This document shows, in pieces, positions 30,691 to 32,594 of a stretch of DNA of 32,594 nucleotides. The stretch comes from Gnetum montanum. Lineage: Eukaryota > Streptophyta > Gnetopsida > Gnetales > Gnetaceae. The stretch covers positions 721,756-754,349 of the forward strand of contig MNCI01035156.1 of assembly GCA_015680685.1 (NCBI GenBank), in the 5' to 3' direction. Position 1 is the first letter of the stretch. Every line of letters begins with the position of its first letter. The notes beneath the pieces were generated by a model, which was given only the letters and a program-made list of their open reading frames with translations, was not told where the DNA came from and made no database searches. The translations under genes were made by a program, and so were the position numbers.

Positions 30691-32300
30691 AAAGATCCAC
30701 TAGAGTTCTTATAGACTTAGTAAGAATTTGAAGCAAATGATTAATAAAGCTTACAAAGAGAAATCTCATAAGAATTAGTTTGATCATGATTATGTCCAAG
30801 CTAGAGATCATATAAAAAATGCAAGTCAAGAACAAAGAGGTCATTTGATCAAAAGGCATAAATGCCTTGTTAGAAATAGAAAAGATGTTTTGTCAAAGTA
30901 TAACAAAAAAAAAAAGATCCATATGATGAAAGAAAACCTAGCAATTTCTAGAAATTTTCCAAAGTAAAATTTCTACATAAGTAAACTTTTAATTTCAGAA
31001 TGTTTGTGCATTTTATGATAATATTTTTCAGGGGAAGATGATACTTAATATTATGATTTTTGTCAATTTGTTTTGCAGTTTACTATAAAAAAAGTTATAG
31101 ATGGTGTTAACAAATTAACTTGTGAAAAAAGCTATAAATTCATATGGTTTATATATTAAATTTCTTAAATAGGTAGGATTATCTATTTACATAGAAATTT
31201 GGATAAACATTAAATATTTTTGCTATTAATGACCTTGCTAAATTATAGAAGATTACTACGACAATGCTTTTTTATAAGCAATATAATTAAAACACTTTAA
31301 AAACCCTATTGTATGATAATTGTAATTAGTATTTTTGCTAAGTTAGTAGGTACTATTCTTAAAAGAAGAATAAGCAATTGGATAGAAACAAATAATGTTA
31401 AGATAATCTACCAAGGAGGTTTCAAATAAACCTAATCTATTATTATTTATCATAGCACTCTTAGACATTGCATTGAACTTATAAAGAAGCCTAATAAAAC
31501 ATTATTCATTTGCTTTGCAGATTTTACAATAGATTATGATTTAGTAAGTTAGAAAAAGTTATGATTATGGCTAAATAATGTGGACCTTACTGTAGAACTC
31601 ATAGCAATGACTTAGAAGTTGTATAAAGAAGTTATCATGGAGTTCGAATATAGTGAATCAAAAAGTGATTTTAAATTTTGGAGTAAAATTGGGATTAAGA
31701 AATGTTGTCCTTTATCTCAAACTCTCTTTGGAATTTTCATTAATTAGTTGTAGGATTGGATGTGTAATTAGAACCTACTTCCTTATGCAAATGATGCTAC
31801 TTTAATATCTATTTTTGAGAAAGATATGTTAAATATACTACAATTTTTAGAATAAATTTTCATTTTTTGAGGTTTGTATGTCAATGTTGAGAAAATTAAA
31901 TTGATAATATAGGACATAAGAAACACATAATATAATTTCAAATTTGGTGACTAGAATGTACAAATTGTAGATTCTTTTAGATACTTAGGTCTTTAATATG
32001 TGAATAATTATAGCTGAACAAATGTATTAAGGAATATAATTTAAACCAAAGTATAAGATGTGAGTAGTTTGAGCTTGGAAGGTCCAAAATTAAATCTCTT
32101 AGCTTATCATTTATCCTATTGTGTTATATGGATACACAGTTTGGGAATTAGGTAGTAGTGCAAAAAATTGGAAGGCCATTGAAAGAGTAGAAAAGATATT
32201 TTTACTTGATGAATTAAGGTGAAAGTTCAAATACATTATTTCCTACTTTTATTAGAGTGTAATCTACTCCATCTAGAAGCAAAAGATATTTATCAGTTTA
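30690..32300 (+). pseudogene. LINE reverse transcriptase, copy 2, decayed
   Basis: A second, more degraded plus-strand LINE polymerase. Recognisable blocks are a basic helical stretch before the polymerase (VRNRKDVLSKYNKKKK, about 30860-30915), a weak AKL block at about 31330, LFICFADFTIDYDLV at about 31500 (family DFKKAFDTV), CCPLSQTLFGIFIN at about 31705-31745, PYANDATLIS at about 31780 in place of YADD..L, LYVNVEKIKL at about 31870, DSFRYLGL at about 31970 and PIVLYGYTVWELG at about 32110, followed by IERVEKIFLLDEL. The catalytic box is YAND, a single GAT to AAT change. Frames shift several times. It probably belongs to the same LINE family as copy 1. Confidence 0.78.
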
Positions 32301-32594
32301 TTACTTCTCCTTAGAAACTGGTTAAACTAATACAGCTCACATTTTCTAAAGTAGTTCTTAAAGACACAATAGAGAAAGATAGTATTTTCAAGGGATACAA
32401 TGGTTAAAGACTTGGGATATCTCATTGTATTAGATACAAAGTATTTCAAAGAACATTCATAGGTTGGTTTAGTAGTAGGTTCTAACAAAGTTATAGTAAA
32501 ATGTGAAAAGCAAAACAAAAAACAATGTTTGGAATGCACTAGATTAGCAATATATTTATTATATATATCTATTATTTGGCTGAAGGAATATTTT
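32301..32594. other. no feature seen at the window end
   Basis: AT-rich sequence past the recognisable LINE C-terminal domain. The minus-strand open frame 32539-32327 has no motif and lies antisense to what is probably the LINE tail. Confidence 0.4.

Noticed and set aside
1-32594. tRNA, rRNA or organellar segments
   Set aside because: No cloverleaf, conserved rRNA block or organellar gene was recognised by eye; covariance-model searches could not be run.

Overview
This window is nuclear DNA from a seed plant. Its density of old, nested retrotransposons, its gypsy and LINE relatives and its sparse, broken host genes fit a very large repeat-rich genome, most likely a gymnosperm. The species cannot be told from the sequence. 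No intact protein-coding gene was found; nearly everything recognisable is decayed. Translations of decayed regions were read by eye, so exact edges are approximate.

Layout. 1-3121: AT-rich DNA with short tandem duplications. 3122-4583 (+): a DUF247-family exon with two in-frame stops, a splice acceptor in front and a GTAAGT donor behind. 5658-5900 (+): one exon of the WD40 ribosome-biogenesis protein Notchless, with one stop and an intact GTGAGT donor. 6054-23218: a 17.2-kb Ty3/gypsy LTR retrotransposon of the Athila/Tat type, coding on the minus strand. Its parts, in its own 5' to 3' order, are: 5' LTR 22286-23218; primer-binding site; gag from 22029; protease about 19.6-19.3 kb; reverse transcriptase, RNase H, zinc finger and integrase about 14.4-11.3 kb; a long extra ORF at the envelope position, about 9.6-7.2 kb; a short polypurine tract; 3' LTR 6054-7006.

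Protease and reverse transcriptase, normally close together, are about 5 kb apart here. The intervening DNA holds an unrecognised, decayed gene with introns, on the same strand as the element. That gene is itself interrupted by a solo LTR of the same retrotransposon family in the opposite orientation (17406-18231), flanked by a 5-bp target duplication. At least three layers of insertion are therefore visible.

23219-32594: AT-rich DNA with a 160-bp tandem repeat, then a plus-strand LINE (ORF1 zinc knuckle, endonuclease start, reverse transcriptase) and a second LINE reverse transcriptase copy head-to-tail with the first. The catalytic YADD box is mutated in both.

Most inactivating changes look like C-to-T or G-to-A transitions (CAG to TAG, CGA to TGA, a PBS that differs from a remembered consensus only by transitions), the pattern expected of long-methylated, silenced plant repeats. 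The most interesting items are the extra coiled-coil ORF of the retrotransposon, the intron-containing gene buried between its protease and reverse transcriptase, and the changing palindromic repeat modules in the LTR promoters.
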